This document shows, piece after piece, positions 35,041 through 52,309 of a stretch of DNA of 64,000 nt. Every line of letters starts with the position of its first letter. The stretch's first letter is position 1. Below the pieces are notes generated by a model. It ran no database searches and had not been told where the DNA came from. It saw only the letters and a program-made list of their open reading frames with translations. Source of the stretch: Diadema setosum (lineage: Eukaryota > Echinodermata > Echinoidea > Diadematoida > Diadematidae). Both the position numbers and the translations under genes were made by a program. The stretch lies in assembly GCA_033980235.1 (NCBI GenBank), contig CM067065.1, forward strand, positions 4,439,847 to 4,503,846. Direction: 5' to 3'.

Positions 35041-35116
35041 ATAAACCACTGTATATAGCTGACGTGAGGAGGATAGATTCCAACTTACCAAAGTAACGTC
35101 GACTAACAGGAGACCG
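35041..35116 (+). other. Probable 5' UTR exon of dispanin gene 2 (3' end well defined)
   Basis: Ends at ACCG followed by donor GTGAGTG, exactly matched at 45074 upstream of gene 3. The next acceptor (GGTTAG, 36073) opens the ATG exon. The 5' limit is a guess; a TATATA stretch near 35050 may be a core promoter. Confidence 0.5.
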
Positions 35117-35927
35117 GTGAGTGGTCAAAGAAATGGTATTATATTCTATTGAATTGTCGTACTGTTCAGCATATTATGGCATCTGTATTTTCTACAGGTC
35201 TCAATCCTGAGGAGTAAACTTATCAACTTCCTCTACTTGCGTCTGTAGAAACGATAGCGCCCGTCTGAAATTATGACCAGTTATAAAGCAGCAAATTCTT
35301 TTGCAATGAACTTCCTGTGCATTTTTTAAGTGTCGTTTATTTAGGCGTACGTTCTTGAAACCTGCAAGACATTTAACATGTGGAAGTAATAATACAAATA
35401 AATGGTTCTAATCGTTGAAAAGTTATCATAATGCATTCACCTAATCACATCAGCTAATCTCTTTATCTCTAAAGAGAGATGTAATAGATAAACTAAAGGA
35501 TGTGTGAAATAAATAGGCTTATAGGCATGGTGACCAAATTCCTATAGATGAATTTCAGATGTGACTTATTGCTTAGGTAAACTGGTTCTGCTGTATACAG
35601 CAAGAATCGGAAACATACATCACAACAGCTTGCATTGGTAGTCGTGACCATCAAGAGGTCTAAATCATGTCCGACTGGACTTGTGCTTACATGACAAGGC
35701 TGGTCAGACTAACGGCAATACTGTTTGCTTAACAACTTCTGATACGGAAAGAAAATTCTTCTCGCCCTGTGGCGAATATAGGCGTACTTGGTACCTGTAT
35801 CAATAACACAACAAATAACATTAATAAGAACGCATTTACAAGCACATATCATGGTCAGAGAAAAAAAAAATCATATAAATGGAATTATTTTCATTCATAT
35901 ATTACTCTAGATTCTCTTTTATTAGAC

Positions 35928-35950
35928 CCCCCCCCCCCAAAAAAAAAGAA
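35928..35950. repeat. Oligo-C / oligo-A tract
   Basis: About 11 C pass directly into about 9 A. Confidence 0.9.
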
Positions 35951-36073
35951 GACAGAGAAATAATGGAACACAATATTAAAATGATATCTATGATAAACAT
36001 CTATTAATGCTTTTGTGCATTGTGTGCTTGTGAAATTGTTTGTGTTTGTGTTTGTTTTTGTGTGTGTGGTTAG

Positions 36074-37426
36074 ACACTTCAGCAGTCATGGCGTATGTGA
36101 ATGAATCTATTGCGGGCATTGTCTCCGTGAATTCAGCTCAACTGCAGCAGAGCACTGACGTAGCACCTGCTGGTGTTCCCGCTAGCAATGCATCGACTGC
36201 AGATCCGGAACGCTTGGAGGCTGTTGTTGCTGTTGTTTCTGAGGTAAAATAACACAATGCAGGGTTATTCATGGTACATTTTATCTCTAATTCACTCTGT
36301 GTTTCTTTCGGGTTTTTATTTTTCTTCATCTCTCCTCCACTACTTTTGCTCACACTCGCAAAAATTCAAAGATTTTACTTAGTTTATCTATAACGGACTC
36401 AAGAAAAATCCACAATAGATCATGTCTATGACTATGTACCGATGTGAGTAGTTAAAGGAAAACAAATTTAAGTGTTGTGTATTTGCAGCATTTGCATGAG
36501 GTGTTTCTGTTTTTGTTGTTTTCTGGGGCCAGGTATTAATACTCTGAACAACAATAACATAACAAAAAATATTAATGGATAAGACTATAATCTTAACAGG
36601 GTTGAGGGTATTTTGTGGGTGTCTTTTATCAATTCACTTTCTTGTGAAACAGAACAGCTTCCTATAGAATCTTTGGTTGTTACTTATTCAAGATTCCATA
36701 TTCAAATTTATTTCTCACTTCTATCAAATAAACAAAGAAAATATATACAATGTATATGCAGAGGATATTTGTAACGATTGCAGAATCTGGTTTAATAAAA
36801 TACAAATAGTAAATATGAGTGACAGACGCAATAAAAAAAAATACATTTTTGTTTTAATATATACGTACAGCAAAATACCCAAGTTAACTAAGGATGGAGA
36901 TGGAAATGGAGGGTCCCACAAAGTAACAAAGCTTGTACAATATGGGACCCTCAGAAAATACACGAGACAGCAATATAAGACAACAAAAAAGAACCAATCT
37001 CAACTGACATTTCATCAATATCATTAGGAAGGAAAAAAGAAAGAAAAATGACACGATTAGAAAATTGATGTGTAAACAGTATACTGAATACATTGTCCTA
37101 CTGAGTAGACTTAATTTATGTAAAATCATTGTGCCTTACTTTTTGGTAGACAGTTCGAACCAACATCGTAGTTGCACCTCAAGAGCCCCCTCCACAAATC
37201 ATGGACTACACTGCACTGGCTGTCGCGTCCGCACTGTTCTGCTTGCCTTTTGGAATCATCGCATGGATGAAGGCGAAACAGGTTAGTGCTTGTGTACCAA
37301 GTACTATGTTGGCATGAAGATAATAAAATAGTTCAATGGTGTCAAAAAAAAAAAAAAATCCCCCCCAAAAAAAAATTAATAAAGAAGTTCCGACCAATCA
37401 TAACAAATTTTTTGGTGGAGTAGAAC

Positions 37427-37481
<55 letters not shown>

Positions 37482-38073
37482 TGTGACCACGTTTGGGCTC
37501 ATTAGTCAGATGATTGCACCTTCTACCTATATATTCATTTTAGGGAACAGTGCTCCTGTCATAAAAGAATGAAATTAAAATAAGATTTGCTGAATCTCAG
37601 GAGAAACAAAAAACTATAAACCAGACCTACCTTGAGTAAAAACATAAAGTGTTTTATTTATGGTAGATTAACGAACTGGATATCAGTTTGTTTGTTTGTT
37701 TGTTTGTTTGTTTGTTTGTTTGTTTGTTTGTTTTACTATTGAAAATGTGTGGTCAAGTGCTAAAGATATTTTACAAATTTAAAATTATATATATGAAGAG
37801 TTTGTTCGCAAAAACCGATAAGTCCATTTTTGAAGATTTTGAAGTACGGTCTCTCTCATAAAGTACAAAGTACAAATTTGACATGAAAATGTGGCAGTTG
37901 TCACTGATAACACATTTTATGAAGAGGGGCCCACTCCAGGTTTCGTGCTCAGATGAGGGCTTGTAATGCTAAGTGTTTTGGATTTTGTTTTCATGACCTC
38001 TGGCAGACTACAAAAGGATACATTTTGGACGAATCTTAAGGGTACATAGGTACATATATACGTATAACGCTGG

Positions 38074-38131
<58 letters not shown>

Positions 38132-38136
38132 CTATA

Positions 38137-38184
<48 letters not shown>

Positions 38185-38493
38185 GAAGAGTTTGTTTGCA
38201 AAAAACCGATGAGTCCATAGTTGCCAAATGGTGATATAGGTCAAGAAAAATAAAGAGAATAATAAGAAAAATTTTGCCTCTTTTGACCATATTTTCAAAA
38301 ATATACCTTTATATGTAGTGACCAATATATCATTTAAAAGGTATTATTTTGTACTTTATGACAGAGATCTTACTTCAAAATCTTCAAAAATGGACTTATC
38401 GGTTTTTGCAAACAAACCCTTCATATATACATGTGTATATATATATATATATATATGTATATGTATATATACATACACTTATGTACATATGTA

Positions 38494-38556
<63 letters not shown>

Positions 38557-38727
38557 TCATTTGGTTCTATCTCTCTCTCTCTCATACAGTCAAAAACCAG
38601 ACGTAAGCGTGGCGACATCGAGGGTGCCTATAAAGCCTCAGACCAGGCGTGTCGCTGGTCCGGTTTCGCTTTTCTGCTTGGCTTCATCCTTATTGTACTT
38701 GTCTTAGTTCTTCCACATAAGGTTTAG
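36074..38727 (+). CDS. CD225/dispanin (IFITM-like) membrane protein, gene 2
   Basis: The exon with the ATG opens at 36074; coding parts are 36088-36243, 37150-37281 and 38590-38727 (TAG), all phase 0, giving 141 residues. The N-terminal 52 residues are polar and Ala/Val-rich. Hydrophobic segment 1 (about 72-91) includes DYTALAV and F82-C83-LPFG. A basic loop KTRRKR leads into G104-D-I-E-G108, then Cys117, and hydrophobic segment 2 fills about 119-137. The middle exon is 132 nt, as in gene 1. This CD225 layout predicts a small double-hairpin membrane protein. Gene 2 and gene 3 share flank, 5' UTR exon and intronic MITE. The last intron ends in (TA)n and (TG)n directly before the acceptor. A candidate AATAAA lies at 39341. 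Confidence 0.87.
37428..37481. repeat. (TA)n microsatellite
   Basis: More than 20 TA units in the second coding intron of dispanin gene 2. Confidence 0.95.
37685..37732. repeat. (TTTG)n microsatellite
   Basis: About 12 TTTG units. Confidence 0.95.
37795..37868. mobile_element. Family G MITE, partial copy
   Basis: One end (GAAGAGTTTGTTCGC) and about 70 bp of interior; the rest is missing. Confidence 0.7.
38076..38181. repeat. (TA)n microsatellite
   Basis: A long TA tract with TATC/TATG interruptions abutting a family G MITE. Confidence 0.95.
38185..38422. mobile_element. Family G MITE in last intron of dispanin gene 2
   Basis: Complete, with ends GAAGAG and CCCTTC, (TA)n on both sides, 167 bp before the last exon. 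It carries CGATGAGTCCATA instead of the CGATAAGTCCA of most copies, a variant shared with the gene 3 copy. Confidence 0.85.
38430..38556. repeat. (TA)n then (TG)n next to last exon of dispanin gene 2
   Basis: TA and TATG repeats run into TG repeats and a short CT run before the CAG acceptor at 38589. Confidence 0.95.
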
Positions 38728-39540
38728 TTGGTTTATTACTCCCTCTTATGACCCTGTCATTATAAGTCTTTTTTACGTCGTCTACTAAAATTTGGTCTAC
38801 AATGACGTCTATTTAAAAGTCGTGTATGTATTCATATTTTTTACATTTATTTAAGATCATTTACATAAATATGCGGTGCAAAGTAAAGAGGAAACCGAAT
38901 CTGAAATACGTCCATATATTCCCGTTTGGCTGTAAATTTCAAGATATGAGATTTTTTTTTTCATCCTACTCACCCCGAATGTGTATCACACTTCTGGCGT
39001 AAGTTATATTTCCGTTTCCGTATGTTTGTATTTCGTTTCGATTTCACGCGGTAATTATTGTGTGAAAAACTTATATCAAACGCATTTTTTTTAATGTACA
39101 TTATTTATAGCGGAACATGAGGCAAGCTCATGGGTGTGGAATCTGTGCATAAATACAGCGTTTTAGAGTAATGAACAGTTTGCATAACAGAGGGTATCCA
39201 TCCCTATATAAAGCTAACGATATATATTACATTAATGACATGTAAAACATTATATAATGAAATCCTGCCTTGACACCTTCCAAATTATTAATATTCTACA
39301 TATTGCTACCGTGAGCAATAATAAGATGTATAACTTGATTAATAAACAAAAATCATAGACGTGTTATAGGAATTGACAAGGACCAAAGGATTAAACTTTG
39401 GGGGCTAGAGAGGTGGTCATTAAACTGATACACTCCTGTGTCGATTTTGCTCAAATTTTTATTCATATTTATCGTCTCATTATATATCTGTATGTATATA
39501 TAATATATGTATAAGATAGATAGATCATATAATGCTGGGC

Positions 39541-39892
39541 GGTGTGTTGGCTCAGTCGGTAACGCGTCTGCCTCACGATCACGGGGCCCGGGTTCGAACC
39601 CGAGTCTGGACTGAGCAATGTTGTGTGTAAACATACCGTCCCCTCTAGCAAGAGGCAAAACACTCTGTCCTTCGGATAGGACATATAATGGAGGTCCCGT
39701 GTGTGAGAGAGTCACAACTCATGCACGTAAAAGATCCCGCTTCATTCATTCATCGTAAAGAGCAGGGTGTTTAACCCGGTGAAGTGGTCCCACCTCAAAT
39801 CCAACTGGACCCCATGGAAGACCAGCTTAACGTAGCTGAATATGGGCCATCCAGCCATCTTCTCAGATGGAAAATGAACAAACAAAAAAAAA
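39541..39892 (+). mobile_element. tRNA-derived SINE, near complete
   Basis: A box (TGGCTCAGTCGGTAACGCG) and B box (GGTTCGAACCC) mark an RNA polymerase III promoter in a tRNA-like head. A body of about 230 bp and an A-rich tail (39881-39891) follow. The head looks tRNA-like but the anticodon stem is degraded. The body is shared with 24872-25160. No clear target duplication. Confidence 0.85.
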
Positions 39893-39957
39893 TGATCAAT
39901 GATATTAAAAGCTTTCATGAAGTCCACATAATATCCAAGATATGTTTATCAATATAT

Positions 39958-40206
39958 GAAGAGTTTGTTTGCAAAAACCGATAAGTCCATATTTGCCAAA
40001 TGGAGATATTTGCGATTAAAGGTCATGAAAAATAAAGAGCATAATATGAACATTTTTGCTTCTTTTGACCATAACTTCAAAAATGTATTTTTATATGTAG
40101 TGACCAATATATCATTTAAAAGGTATTATTTTGTACATTATGACAGAGGCCGTCCTTCAAAATATTAAAAAAATGGACTTATCGGTTTTCGCAAACAAAC
40201 TATTTA
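39958..40206. mobile_element. Family G MITE
   Basis: GAAGAGTTTGTTTGC end at the left and a slightly decayed GCAAACAAACTATTT end at the right; TATA flanks. Confidence 0.8.
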
Positions 40207-40644
40207 TATATAATTATAGAGAGATAAAGATCTCCATGTGTGGACTGTGTTTCCGAAAAATCATAATGAATCGGCAAGTGAGTTTGTGTTTTGCGTCAGA
40301 CAAAAAATCAGTTCGTTACAAACAGTTGTTTCCATGACTTCTGGCATGCTAAAAAAAAAAAAAAAAAAACAATCAATAATAAATATGACTATGATGGTAA
40401 TGTACAGTAACAAGATATGTTTTTTTTTTTCTGTATCAGCAAATTTTTGAAAAGTTTCCTCTTACCTGGAATTCTTAGCGTAAAGTGTGAGTGAGCGGGT
40501 AAAAAAAAAGAAAAATTGTCTGTTTTGTCTTTTTTTTTTTCTGTCCATCTGTTCCTAATATTTTTGTTGTTATACACTGTAACTCTATAATGACGTAAGA
40601 CAAAAAAAAAACAACAACAAATCTAGGTGTCATGTTGTCAAACA

Positions 40645-40854
40645 TTAAAGGGAATGACCCGTCATTGTACAGGCATGCTAACCTTGGAAGATTAAACATC
40701 ACATTACTTGAATACGAGACCATTAAGAAGCAAATTATTTTCATACAACTATAGATATACAATGTGCTCATAAATGAATCCCACAAGGATTGGAACAATC
40801 ATACCCAGCATGCCCACTGATTCCCTCTGAACAGTTACTAGCCATCCCCTTTAA
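40645..40854. mobile_element. Family T (TTAA) element, internally deleted
   Basis: TTAA on both sides. The right part matches the right arm of 5889-6253 (GGATTGGAACAATCAT, ACTAGCCATCCCC); most of the left arm is missing. Confidence 0.7.
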
Positions 40855-41940
40855 ATGCAATGAATGTCATGAAGTGCAAAACCTGTCTTAGTATGTTCGT
40901 AATCAGTAATAAAGTAAGAAAGATAAATTTTATGTCATGTGATGTTGTTGTTGTTGTTTTTTTTTTTGTCCTTGCCCCCTGTATTTGTGATTTCATTCAT
41001 ATCTCCTTGGCAGCTCAGCACCCCTGGTGAAAAGTAAGAACACAGTATCCATCCAACAGTGTGAAACACAATGTGATATAAATTGCAAACACAGAAGAAG
41101 GTCTGTTCAAATTGTTATTTGGAACATTTTTTAGACGACTATAAGCAATATGTCTGCCAGGTTTGTGAATCCCCAATTCATTCCGTGAAACAAAACACTT
41201 CTGAGTTAACTCCATCTCCCTCTCTCTATTTTTAAAAAAGAAAAAAAAAAACCCCACCAACAAGGTGCCATAATCCTGGCAATGTCAAATTCGATCGTTC
41301 TTAAAGGCATAATTTACCATTTGCAGATGAAACAAAAACCCAGCATTAGTGCTTTAAAATAGTTCTAAAATGTGAGTTAGGGATAGAAACGACCACTGTC
41401 AAAATTTGAATCCGTATAATCGATGTTAAGTGTTGTTAAATACACAAAATGTGAACAATAGTTATAATAAAGATGTTTCCAGACTAAACCGTATACAGTT
41501 ACGGTTTATGAAGAAAAACTATAATATCTCCTTATATTTTAGGTTTCATTGCAAATATTTCATATGGTAGGATGTTTTATGATACAGCAGACCTACACAT
41601 ATGCATCAAATGTGATATCTTGAACATTTTTGAAATCACTGCTCCCAAAGGTAAACTGGACCTTTAAATACTAAACTATGTGTAAACTTTCCGAACACAT
41701 TATCGGACACTTTCTTCTTTCCAGCATGGATAGATGGACCTTGCAGCATTTCTCTGCAAGGTTTGTTGAATTCTTCTTGAAGAATGTAGTCTGCAAGAAT
41801 TAGAGAAAAATGAATAATAAACTTGTGAAACTGAGGTGAGCGCTGGATCCACTGGATCTCGTGATTTATTTCTATTTGCTCATAATTTCATGGATGGTCG
41901 ACAGCCTCTACTAAAAAGACATTCTATTTTCAAATTTAGG
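40855..41940. other. No gene seen
   Basis: AT-rich intergenic sequence with poly-T and poly-A runs; short frames lack coding character. Confidence 0.5.
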
Positions 41941-41949
41941 GAACTGTAT

Positions 41950-42857
41950 AATGCTCGTTAAGCTTGGCTAATGATGCCTGACTAAGCAAATGTTTAGAGG
42001 CGCAGAACAACAGGCAATGTGCAGATACAGATTTTGAACCAAGTAGAGCAACAAGTATCCGACAATTGAATTAATAAACCCCTTTAAGTCAAGTATGAAT
42101 GTCTCGACAGGTACCAGCAGGTACACAATAAGCATACCTATATACAAACCTACACCAACACACAAAGAAATCATAGAGGGGAAATCCCCGAGAATCGTCG
42201 TAAAAACAGCAGCCGAGAATTATGAAAACATCTGTGTGCACCATAGACGTTATGGGATCTTACTTCTGACAGGGTTTTGCAATGAACACTCTGCTCTCTC
42301 CCATACACCACAGCAAAATATTATACACTTTGCATGAGATGAGTTACTGACATCAAAACAAGATATTTTAAAATAAAAGGATATGAAAACAAACAAAGAA
42401 ACAAAGAAAGGAAAATTTTGAGGACTTGACCTTGACCTCACACCTACAGCCTATTCTGCCAAAGTCAAGAAAAATGGTCTTGTCATGCCTCATCCTTGTA
42501 CCAAATTTGGTGAATTAACCTTTATCATAACTTGACTTTTTTATGGAAACAATACGATTTTGTCCTTGACCATTATGAGGTGGGGCCATCAGTGTATAAA
42601 AAAGATTATGACAGGTTATGGCGTCACGAATATACTTAAATATAAGGATATACAACAAGGATTCCGCAAAATTCAAGTCCTCATGAAAGTGGTCATATCC
42701 TCTACTAGTAATTGTAAGTGGTCGCTATGGCTAAAGGTCTTCAAAAGTCTCCCACAGTTTACTAAGTCCTTGCAGACTATTGAATAGTCTGCAAGAATGA
42801 GTCTTGCGATTCTCACAGGGGTGCTACTCATGCTGAATCTCATGTTCCAATTTTATT

Positions 42858-42904
<47 letters not shown>

Positions 42905-43620
42905 ACAATGGATTAAACACCGTTTCCACAGATTGGAAGACTTTTTATCATGTTTTTGTTGTTGCAATTTTACAACACTGCATTATACATGTTTCACAGG
43001 ACAAACTTGCCTGACTACGCAAATGATAATAATTATTATGTGCGAGAGCAGAACTGCAGGAATTAGAGGATTAGACTTTTTTTGACCAAGCCACGCAGCA
43101 AAAATCAACCAATACTGAAATACATTCGTTAAAATCAGCCATGAAGAAATCATTACAACTAGCAGCAAACAGGCATAATCAAGCGCACCTCAACACACAC
43201 GCTTTAACACACACAGAGATTAAGCGCAGTGCTGGAATTGACCCTATACTTTTGGCATTTGTTAGAGCCTCCTTCTCAGTATACTCTTTTCCACTGTATC
43301 TGTTTTCTTTTCAATATTTAAATGAGTTAGAAGAGTACATTTGAACCGAGTTATACATCACATGAAAGTTTAGAAGATCTGTCCTTAAAAAATCCATTTT
43401 TGGCAACATTTTTTTTTTTTTATGTGGAGCAGGTAAGGTTTATTCAATCTTGAATTATTGCGCAGATGGTAGACTTTGGGGATACGGTCTTAACCTTTGA
43501 CCCCCAGGCTTGACCTACAGAAAATTATATCCAAAATTAATTGTTACCACCTCCTCGTACTTCACTTTCGTGTCACGTTTGCTAATTTGTCTTTATTCAG
43601 TCTTTCCTGAAAGGGGGAAA
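41950..43620 (+). repeat. Upstream duplicated segment, two copies in tandem, linked to dispanin gene 3
   Basis: Two related blocks (41950-42310 and 42995-43220) match 31075-31740. A (GT)n tract at 42865-42901 separates them. Confidence 0.6.
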
Positions 43621-44455
43621 GTTTGGTAATTTGTTGTCAAACCTTTGTCATTACTGCTTGTTTCAAGGTGAAATAAATCAAATAATGGCTTGTTCAAATA
43701 TCGGGGTAGTGGTATCATCGATATTGTCGTCATTTTGCCAACGTTCGTGGAATTTCTGGTGGAACCCCATCCATTCACAAGCTATCATGTAAACATGATG
43801 TAATCCTTAACTATTAGCTCTGCTTGAGGAAGAATTGGCAATTTACTGTTAATATTACGGTTGTCCTATTAACTTCATGGTGCCACCATTACTGGGTAGA
43901 AGAAAAAAAATACTACAGTTCACGACGATTATGTTTGGAGAAACATCGAAAGAACTAATACAGTGAAAAATCCTGTGCATTCCCTAGACTTATTCATTGA
44001 TATATGTCATGGGGATGTTATTCCCTCTGCTTTCTCAAAGAGATAATGTTAACTGCGCCTTTGTAATACTAGACAGTTTATTTATTTATTTATTTATTTA
44101 TTTTTTTGGGGGGGAGGGGTTCTACTCTTGTCAATAAAATTGACTTTGAAATGATACCTTATATGCTCCACAAATGATAAGATACAATCAATATCATGAG
44201 GATGATCTTTCCATAAACACACATGCAATGACTATCGTATTCAATAAGCAAATCACCAAGGAATATTTAAACATGCCTGCATCGTATGCAAATTCATTTC
44301 ACTTCGTTTTCTGATATGATGTATATCACACACAAATATGATTGCTATTCATTTCATGTAATTCTGTCAAACAATATACAAAATATGCAGGGTCTACTTT
44401 TCATCTTTGCTTACCCTTGATTAATCGAGAGTAAGAACAGTCGTCAATAATAATG

Positions 44456-44479
44456 ATAACAATGATAATAATAATAATA

Positions 44480-44540
<61 letters not shown>
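44456..44540. repeat. (TAA)n microsatellite
   Basis: Over 20 TAA units. Confidence 0.95.
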
Positions 44541-44542
<2 letters not shown>

Positions 44543-44837
44543 CAATACAGTTACCGTTTGAATTTTTATGTTTGGAGATCAGAGGAGCATTATAATTTTG
44601 GGAGAATTGGGGGAAAATTCACCCTTATGTTGCAAAAGAAAGTACACAGTGCACTGGATTGCTGCATAACGCACATTTACTGATATAAATAGTGCCTTAT
44701 TGTCATTAAAACCATACTTTTGAAAACGTACCATTGTAGCAATGTTATGTTCGATGACTTAACATGGGGATTATGAAAAGGGGATTTTGTAGAATGAATT
44801 TTATGGCAGACACATGTGTAAACTTGTTCGATTGCTA

Positions 44838-44861
44838 CAGTGAGTCTGCAAACGAGGAAGT
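44838..44861 (+). promoter_or_regulatory. Conserved upstream block with ETS-like site, gene 3
   Basis: CAGTGAGTCTGCAAACGAGG followed by AAGT, matching the block upstream of gene 2, about 215 nt before the 5' UTR exon donor. Confidence 0.35.
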
Positions 44862-44990
44862 GTAGCTTCGAGTATGTCTAGATCCTCAGGGCATTATTTT
44901 TTTTCTCTCTCTCTAGTGAAGCGTCAGACTCCAGATTTCCACACCTTTCCGATGGCAAATCATTGGATTCACAATATATGTGACGTGTTG

Positions 44991-45074
44991 ACTTCTTATC
45001 CCATTAAACAACATAGCTTATTCGAGAAGGATATTGTCCGCACTTTGAAAATCAAGTTGACCAGCAATTGACCG
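44991..45074 (+). other. Probable 5' UTR exon of dispanin gene 3 (3' end well defined)
   Basis: Ends ACCG then GTGAGTG, as in gene 2. The matching acceptor is CGTTAG at 46444. The 5' boundary is not visible. Confidence 0.5.
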
Positions 45075-46444
45075 GTGAGTGTTCAAGAAAATGATCATCA
45101 GTATTCACACATATTCACAACTGCGTGAGTAATATGGTAATAAGCACTATTAAATGCAATTGTTGATCCGTGTATTAAAGTTCTGTGGAACTGTATTCTT
45201 TATACACAACTTAGTATCAATGTCACAAGGGTAGTGTTTTCAGATTTCGCTACTTGAAAACGTATGGTGCCTGTCTCTATTTTAGAACCAGTCGTAAAGC
45301 AGCAATTTCGTTTGGGACAATCGTAGCAGGTTTATCTAAATGTCTTGTATGCCATGCATTCTGTGTGGTTGCTGGAAACTCTGTGTGATTTCAACGCGTG
45401 GAAAGAAACTAGTTAAAGAGGGAATAAATCACGAACATGTAAAAACGATGTAATGAAACGATGAAGTAGGATGAGGGTACATAATTAATTCAGTCAGTGG
45501 TCCTTATTATAGGCATTGGTAGTCTGATCAGTGATCAGTTAACCCAGCGAAGTGACATGGGTGCAGAATTCTTGTTATATTTGATGTTTTTATTTGATGC
45601 TTCTATAAAACACGGCATTGGTCAAGTGCTATTATAGATCATGATACGTCATTAAAGATACCACGTAATATAATGTATATGTATTTGTCCTTCTTTACAA
45701 ATTAATGTTATCGCGATTGAATAAAAAAAAAAACAGTTAATTTTTTCTCATCATCTCTGTTCTACACTGGGGACGATATTTTGCAAAATCGCAAGTAACA
45801 TTTTCCAGAAAGTAGAGAGCTGAACTAGTCAAAATATTTAGCTATGATCAAAGAGAGAATACTACAATGACAATACATGTATATTGCTCACGACACAGAG
45901 TCCGGCCACATAACCCGACAGTAATTCCCTTGTATAGGCCTACCTCAATATGAGTTGTGTGTGGACAAGGGGATAATCACAACTTGCCTACAATATCATA
46001 CTGATTAGGTGGGTATTAAAGAGGATTATTAATATTTTACTCATATCTTTTTTCCAGACCAATCAACCGGTAATATGATTTGTATATTGACCACTTAGGT
46101 ATCGGAATTCTTGGCGGCGAAATAGTTATTAATATGATGATGAAAATAATGATGATGATGATGATGATGATGATTTTTATTTTTCTTCTTTGCAATATGT
46201 GTCGTGAAAATGTTTAAAACACACGTGGTAATGTAAATATACCTGCATTTACAGCCATATATGATTACCAAAAAATACACTTCTTTTGTCATAAACATGA
46301 ATTATCTTACGTCATGCATTAGACTATCTTTATGGACGATAAATCATTGAAAAGAAAAAGAAATGAATAAAGGATAAAACGCACTATCAGAGACCGGTTT
46401 ACAACAAATAGCTTTCAAATGTATTTTTGTGCACGTATCGTTAG

Positions 46445-50274
<3,830 letters not shown>

Positions 50275-50621
50275 TTGTTTTCATATTACCTCTTATGATC
50301 CTTTTATTTGATTTTTTTTTATGTCGTCTATGAGCCTGTAAAGGTCTCCTTTTAGTTGCTTTTTTTTTTTCAGAGCAGATACAGAAATATCCACTGCAAG
50401 GTAGTGAGAAGAGTGAGAGCCATACGTGTCCATAAATTCGGTTTGCATTTTAAACTTCATGAGATGTATTAATTGTTCTAACTCCGTCAATAAGTAAATC
50501 ACAGGTGAGGTTGATGTTGTGTTTTTGTTGTTAGTATGCTTGTTTATTTTTGAACTGATTCCAGTATTTTATAAGCTGGATATATCAAAATCATAAGGAT
50601 TTATGCAGATATTTCACTCTG

Positions 50622-51660
50622 CATCACAAAACCGACAGACATAGACTTTATTTTAACAGCAACTTCTGTAAGAGCGCACTTTATGCTTTAAAATGATGTA
50701 TAACTCAATCAAAATGGACTCTCCTATCCTATTTAAATACTGGAAAGAATCCACACAGTGTGGAAATGTAATATGTACTGAGAAAAGAGGCTATCGAGTA
50801 TAAGGTCTATTCAAGCACTTAATTTGTTCGCGAGACGTGTTCTGCGCAATAAATGGGATATAAAAATGTTAAACTTCACAGCAATAACAATGGTGGGATT
50901 ATCAGATTACTCTGAAGTTGATCATACTCTATTGAAGCTATTATTTACCCTTGAGAGCAGTGATTAAAAAAAAAAAAGTTCAAGATATCACATTCAATGC
51001 ATATGTGGTGGTCACTCAAGTATCACAAAACATTCCACCACGTAAAAAATGGCAATAAAGCCTAAAATTTAATGAGATAATACTATTTTTATTAATAAAC
51101 AATAGCTGTAGACGGTTTCGTCAAGAAACATTCTTAATTTACTCATTGTTCACATTTTGCATATGTTACAATACTTTACCTTGATTTTACTAATTAAACA
51201 TTCTACATCGGATGTTTCTGTCCCTTACCCACATTTTAAAACTATTTTGAAGCGCTAAAGCGAGGTTTTTGTTTCATCTGAAAATAGTAGAATACGTCTT
51301 TAAAACATCATGTTCATTACTAATTCAAACTTGAAAACAGTAGCATTATCCTTTCCAAAGTTTTCAGAGTGGAAAGTTAAGAGTGTGGAGTGTAAAGTGG
51401 TTTGAAAAATAAAAGCGGGACTCTACGACACCCTTACTCAAACTATTGTATAAAATAAAGGTGTTATAGAAAAACCTAATTTCCAATTTTTGTTTTGATC
51501 TCAAACTTCAGCATAATGTAGATTGAGACTTGCATTTTCAGAAAATATGTAAAAAGAAATAAGATTAACTAGATTCACCCGTTTCACCTATTTTGAGTCC
51601 TCACACAAAATCTGGGCATGCGACTTTTTGTTGTTGTTGTTTTTTTAATGCATGGTCACA
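50622..51660. mobile_element. Family F foldback repeat, decayed
   Basis: Left end CTGCATCACAAAACCGACAG and right end region CGACTTTTTGTTGTTG...GCATGGTCAC mirror each other. Interior blocks (ATGGACTCTCCTATCC, TTAAACTTCACAGCAATAAC) recur in other family F copies. Confidence 0.6.
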
Positions 51661-51719
51661 TAACATAATAATCATGTAAAGGTCTTTTTTTTTTGGCTAC
51701 CGCTTAGGAAATTTGTTGT

Positions 51720-51726
51720 TGTTGTA

Positions 51727-51757
<31 letters not shown>
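51720..51757. repeat. (GTT)n microsatellite
   Basis: About 11 GTT units. Confidence 0.9.
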
Positions 51758-51758
<1 letters not shown>

Positions 51759-51775
51759 GCAATTATTTTTTTTCT

Positions 51776-52022
51776 GTATGAGGGGACTGCATTCTACAAC
51801 CTCTGCTTTTTAGCAGTCCCCTCCATTTCCAGCAATATTATTTATGCATTTACCACAGTGACGTATTATGTTGACAATTTACTTGTATCTCTTTTACAAT
51901 GTTATTCTGTTCATCGCATTGTGGTACTGATTTCCTGACATCTGTTTATACGAGTGTTTCATTGTATATTTAATTATTTTGTTTGTTGGAAATGAAATAA
52001 ATCAACTTGAACTTGAACTTGA
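51776..52022 (+). mobile_element. 3' end of a CR1/L2-like LINE, truncated
   Basis: A short hairpin (GGGGACTGC ... GCAGTCCCC) is followed by AT-rich 3' UTR-like sequence, GAAATAAATCAACTTGAAC and a repeated CTTGAA tail. Such hexamer tails after AAATAAAT are typical of CR1/L2-type LINEs; no ORF remains. Confidence 0.45.
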
Positions 52023-52309
52023 AGGTCTGTATATGAAATATGCTTTTCTGTTATTACAATAGCTAAAAATGTTTAATTTTGAAATCAATTCATTTAAATC
52101 CCCCTCTTTTATTTTTTTCTTCTGAAATTCGTTTATTGGAACATGATGTACTCTGAATGAATATTCAATCATTATTTACATAATTTACAACTGTTGATTC
52201 AACGATTCCCTTCTGATTTTTTTTTTTTTTTTTTTGGTGAATGATATTATGCTACACGTCTCATTTAATGACATCGAATACTGTCATGTTCATAGTGTAT
52301 ATATATATA

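Larger units (their letters stand above)
43480..44990 (+). repeat. Duplicated 5' flank of dispanin gene 3
   Basis: Collinear with 33800-35040. Includes (ATTT)n near 44078-44103, an oligo-T/oligo-G tract at 44100-44116 and (TAA)n at 44456-44540, which are absent or shorter in the gene 2 flank. Confidence 0.6.

Noticed and set aside
37917..38707. Several open frames rich in Ile-Tyr or Cys-Val repeats
   Set aside because: These are translations of (TA)n and (TG)n microsatellites; only the part from 38590 onward is a real exon.
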